A stretch of 22,759 bases of DNA. Source: Candidatus Falkowiibacteriota bacterium. GTDB taxonomy: Bacteria; Patescibacteriota; Patescibacteriia; Patescibacteriales; UBA12465. Below, piece by piece: positions 21,803 to 22,759 of the stretch. The stretch covers positions 1-22,759 of the forward strand of contig CAIZYV010000045.1 in assembly GCA_903937325.1 (NCBI GenBank). The letters run 5' to 3'. The position numbers were made by a program, and so were the translations under genes. Position 1 is the stretch's first letter, and every line of letters starts with the position of its first letter. The notes below the pieces were generated by a model. It was not told the origin of the DNA. It worked only from the letters and a program-made list of their open reading frames with translations, and made no database searches.

Positions 21803-22570
21803 CTATTTTTTTTCCAAAGAAATTATTTCCTTAGCTAAAGACTCATAAGCTTTGGCGCCGCTTGATTTCGGATCGTAATGAAGAATACTACGGCCATAAC
21901 TCGGTGCCTCTGCCAACTTGACGCTACGCGGAATGATAGAATCGAAAATCTTTCCTGGAAAAAATTTCTTCAGTTCTTCCAAAACAGCTCCAGACAATTT
22001 ATTGCGGCGGTCAAACATCGTTGCTACTACGCCCATGATATTTAAGGCTGGTTTTAAATTATCACGAACCAATTCCACAGTTTCTAATAATTGCCCTAAA
22101 CCTTCTAAAGCATAATATTCGCTTTGAATAGGAATCAAAACTTCATCAGCCGCAACTAAGCTATTAACCGTTAAAAGACCAAGAGAAGGTGGCCCATCAA
22201 TAATAATATAATCATAGGCCTCCCTCACTTCTTCTAAGATAAGCGCCAAGCGGAATTCCCGGTTCTCCATCGTTACCATCTCAATACCGGCACCGGCCAA
22301 AGAAACAGTTGCCGGAGCAACACTGTAATGAGCTTGCGCTGTATGCTTAATGACGGCAGATAAGGGCTTTTGCCCTAATAAAGCTTCATACAAACCAAAT
22401 TCTAATTTTTGATGCTCTATACCCAAGCCTGAGCTGGCATTAGCTTGTGGATCTAAATCCAACAATAAAACCTCCTTACCGGCTTCGGCCAAATAAGCGC
22501 CTAAATTAACGGAAGTGGTCGTCTTTCCTACTCCGCCCTTCTGATTGACTACGGCAATAATTTTACCCAT
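21803..22570 (-). CDS. parA: Chromosome partitioning ATPase ParA (Soj type)
   Basis: ParA is the DNA-binding ATPase partner of ParB. The 255-residue product is a short chromosomal form without an N-terminal helix-turn-helix. It has the deviant Walker A NQKGGVGKTT (K11 signature lysine, K16), the LLDLDPQAN segment (D38, D40) and the Walker B-like YIIIDGPPSLG (D125). PPS is preceded by Gly where many homologues have Cys or Thr. The central SEYYALEGL and the C-terminal IPRSVKLAEAPSYG are hallmarks of Soj proteins. A GAGG lies 7 nt before the ATG, one of the better ribosome binding sites here. It leads the parA-parB unit and diverges from tRNA-Leu across overlapping promoters. Confidence 0.96.
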   Translation of the reverse strand: MGKIIAVVNQKGGVGKTTTSVNLGAYLAEAGKEVLLLDLDPQANASSGLGIEHQKLEFGLYEALLGQKPLSAVIKHTAQAHYSVAPATVSLAGAGIEMVTMENREFRLALILEEVREAYDYIIIDGPPSLGLLTVNSLVAADEVLIPIQSEYYALEGLGQLLETVELVRDNLKPALNIMGVVATMFDRRNKLSGAVLEELKKFFPGKIFDSIIPRSVKLAEAPSYGRSILHYDPKSSGAKAYESLAKEIISLEKK

Positions 22571-22625
22571 ACAAAAACCTCAATTTTAGTAAAAAAATAA
22601 TAAAATCCCAAAGCTGAATGAATTT

Positions 22626-22654
22626 ATTATATCTTAAAAGAGTATCTTTGACAA
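22626..22654 (-). promoter_or_regulatory. Predicted promoter of parA-parB
   Basis: On the minus strand, TTGTCA (22654-22649), a 17-nt spacer and a consensus TATAAT (22631-22626) form a near-consensus promoter with a leader of about 50 nt. Its -35 box shares five base pairs with the -35 box of the divergent tRNA-Leu promoter. Confidence 0.65.
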
Positions 22655-22676
22655 TTAAATTTTTATTTATTATACT
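22648..22676 (+). promoter_or_regulatory. Predicted promoter of tRNA-Leu
   Basis: A consensus TTGACA (22648-22653), a 17-nt spacer and TATACT (22671-22676) make this the best promoter in the window. The expected start near 22683 lies about 14 nt before the tRNA. Confidence 0.75.
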
Positions 22677-22696
22677 AGAATTCGTAAAAGATTAAT

Positions 22697-22759
22697 GCCG
22701 CGGTGGCGGAACTGGTAGACGCGCACGACTCAAACTCGTGTGGGGGAGACTCCGTGAGG
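22697..22759 (+). tRNA. tRNA-Leu (anticodon CAA), cut by the window end
   Basis: The 63 visible nucleotides show the 5' acceptor strand GCCGCGG, T8-G9, a D-arm of leucine type (GCGGAACTGGTAGACGCGC), the anticodon stem CACGA/TCGTG around CTCAAAC (anticodon CAA, codon UUG) and the beginning of a long class II variable arm (GGGGGAGACTCC). The T-arm and 3' acceptor strand lie beyond the window. Long variable arms are typical of tRNA-Leu. Confidence 0.93.

Noticed and set aside
1..22759. UGA recoding to glycine as in some Candidate Phyla Radiation lineages
   Set aside because: The GT2 gene ends at TGA at its expected length, and tryptophan positions use TGG without internal TGA in conserved proteins.
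20589..22759. A parS site near parAB
   Set aside because: No sequence close to the 16-bp TGTTTCACGTGAAACA consensus was found by eye here or elsewhere in the window.

Overview
The window is an AT-rich, gene-dense bacterial chromosome segment that encodes almost entirely housekeeping and envelope functions. Short intergenic gaps, very few Shine-Dalgarno sequences, a lysine-rich L31 extension, DUF3048 and DUF192 proteins, an archaeal-type class I aldolase and two anonymous bitopic membrane proteins together suggest a member of the Candidate Phyla Radiation (Patescibacteria), probably of the Parcubacteria group. That assignment is inferred from gene content and not demonstrated. The genetic code looks standard: the GT2 gene ends in TGA, and the encoded release factor is RF1 with its PxT motif.

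Layout. Positions 1-640 hold a fragment of an unknown gene, a GC-rich palindrome-rich block and a tRNA-Gln (CUG) whose 3' end is repeated downstream; this looks like the scar of, or a small element in, a tRNA attachment site. On the minus strand follow greA-lysS (697-2675) and a tight five-gene surface-polysaccharide operon (2740-7894: flippase, GT4, GT2, DUF192 protein, O-antigen ligase/polymerase). On the plus strand, rpmE-prfA-prmC (8068-10409) form a translation cluster in which RF1 lies next to the methyltransferase expected to modify it. Minus-strand genes then encode a 306-aa membrane protein, RodA, ribosomal protein L25 and a DUF3048 protein (10413-14220). A plus-strand aldolase (14287-15243) converges on a 482-aa membrane protein (15314-16762). 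Next come the replicative polymerase gene dnaE (16887-20588), a possible 41-residue membrane protein, and parB and parA (to 22570). The window ends inside a tRNA-Leu (CAA).

Regulation can be read at several points. Nine sigma70-like promoters are visible, six of them with a TGn extended -10. Two divergent pairs (wzx/rpmE and parA/tRNA-Leu) have overlapping promoter elements, in the second case with interlocking -35 boxes. Terminator hairpins close most units, one of them inside the coding end of a convergent gene. The rpmE leader and the rpmE-prfA gap contain stacked and partly mutually exclusive hairpins that could be ribosomal-protein or attenuation control elements.

I see no CRISPR array, transposase, integrase, rRNA or parS-like site. 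The most unusual structures are the tRNA-Gln 3'-end repeat block, the rpmE leader and rpmE-prfA hairpins, the parA/tRNA-Leu interlocked promoter and the small ORF behind parB.
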